Below, in pieces: positions 13,880 to 14,210 of a DNA stretch of 14,210 nucleotides. Position 1 is the first letter of the stretch; every line of letters begins with the position of its first letter. The notes under the pieces were generated by a model. That model had not been told where the DNA came from. It searched no databases and saw only the letters and a list, made by a program, of their open reading frames with translations. The position numbers were made by a program, and so were the translations under genes. The stretch covers positions 1 to 14,210 of the forward strand of contig JAGAFM010000041.1 of NCBI GenBank assembly GCA_017612655.1. Direction: 5' to 3'. This DNA comes from Clostridia bacterium. Lineage in GTDB: Bacteria; Bacillota; Clostridia; Oscillospirales; CAG-272.

Positions 13880-14067
13880 AGAGTCTTCCGCTCCCCGGAC
13901 GGTCCGGTTCCACATAATCAGCGAGGATTCCCCTTCTTCAGGAGCGGGAGGAATCGCTCTGTTTTGGTTCATCCCGGTTTCCCTTGCTCGGGGGGGCATA
14001 TGCAGCCGTAATCTCATTTCTTCCGATTTCAGCGCGTAGTTTTTCCCGAATCCGGTGACCAATAAGT

Positions 14068-14100
14068 GAAAGCAGAGCTTTCGTGCTCGCGAAAGGTGGG
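14068..14100 (+). promoter_or_regulatory. Two mutually exclusive hairpins before a Shine-Dalgarno-like site
   Basis: GAAAGC (14068-14073) can pair with GCTTTC (14077-14082). Alternatively CTTTCG (14078-14083) can pair with CGAAAG (14090-14095). The shared arm 14078-14082 cannot do both. The second hairpin would cover part of AAAGGTGGG (14092-14100), a plausible ribosome binding site 6 bases before ATG 14107. The pairing is seen; regulation is speculative. Confidence 0.3.
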
Positions 14101-14106
14101 ATCTCG

Positions 14107-14205
14107 ATGGAAAACGGAGAAAGCAGTTTCTCGGTTGGTCTCAATCGGGACCGTTCTAACTGTTTCGTCCTTTCCGTGGATGGGCAAATACTCTTGGTGA
14201 GATAA
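14107..14205 (+). CDS. Tiny open frame at the right edge, doubtful
   Basis: ATG 14107 to TAA 14203-14205 would give 32 residues ending SVDGQILLVR. AAGGTGGG stands 6 bases before the ATG. Codon use (ATA, CAA, AAT, TTG) differs from the other genes here, and no family is recognised. It could be the broken start of a longer gene beyond the window, a leader peptide, or nothing. Listed mainly because of the hairpins before it. Confidence 0.13.
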   Translation: MENGESSFSVGLNRDRSNCFVLSVDGQILLVR

Positions 14206-14210
14206 TCTCC

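Larger units (their letters stand above)
13880..14210. other. Right-end region without a supported gene
   Basis: I see no recognisable protein in these 331 bases on either strand. Open frames that cross it are either continuations of antisense frames of the glycosyltransferase gene or lack homology-like patterns. It includes a run of seven G at 13990-13996, a cluster of small hairpins from 14068 to 14132 and a tiny open frame at 14107-14205. No good promoter is evident. Base use is more A/T-rich from about 14010 on. Confidence 0.6.

Noticed and set aside
12623..14062. 479-codon minus-strand frame opposite the glycosyltransferase
   Set aside because: The plus strand carries clear GT4 motifs. 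The part beyond the glycosyltransferase (13880-14062) shows no protein-like pattern or convincing RBS.
14091..14106. T-box-like sequence resembling AGGGTGGNACCGCG
   Set aside because: The sequence GAAAGGTGGGATCTCG has several mismatches at conserved positions, and no stem I features, terminator or tRNA synthetase gene are visible.

Overview
This looks like an ordinary, gene-dense chromosomal segment from a moderately GC-rich Bacillota, most likely class Clostridia and possibly an uncultured gut lineage. The evidence is the HU - RqcP - DivIC gene order, AGGAGG-type Shine-Dalgarno sites before almost every gene, TTG and GTG starts, a clostridial TetM-type translation GTPase, and sigma-A-like promoters. 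No mobile element, tRNA, rRNA or CRISPR array was found.

Layout. Positions 1-2926 (minus strand) carry mutY followed 44 bases later by a TetM/EF-G-like GTPase that runs off the left edge. They are probably one transcript from a promoter at 3004-3032. Positions 2927-3259 are a divergent control region with an A-tract-rich promoter for HU facing right. Positions 3260-4203 (plus strand) hold HU, the S4-domain ribosome-quality-control factor RqcP and the division protein DivIC, with one hairpin after HU and a strong terminator after DivIC. Positions 4272-10604 hold a membrane-anchored class A beta-lactamase-like serine hydrolase, then uvrB and uvrA, closely spaced and probably co-transcribed. uvrB is split by a one-base loss at a CCCC run near 6180. 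Positions 10605-11301 hold a textbook promoter and a small DUF4430-like lipoprotein closed by a hairpin. Positions 11400-13879 hold an MFS transporter and a GT4 glycosyltransferase overlapping by ATGA. The last 331 bases (13880-14210) have no gene I can support, but contain three short hairpins, two of them mutually exclusive.

How the genes work together. mutY, uvrB and uvrA are DNA repair genes (8-oxoG:A mismatches and nucleotide excision). RqcP and the TetM-like GTPase act on the ribosome. DivIC, the serine hydrolase, and possibly the MFS/glycosyltransferase pair act at the cell envelope. The sporulation genes yabP and yabQ, which usually sit between rqcP and divIC, are absent, hinting at a non-sporulating lineage.

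I did not find a convincing new biological system. The points most worth checking are the uvrB frameshift, the GTPase whose domain IV loop differs from true Tet(M), the missing yabPQ, and the switch-like hairpins at the right edge.
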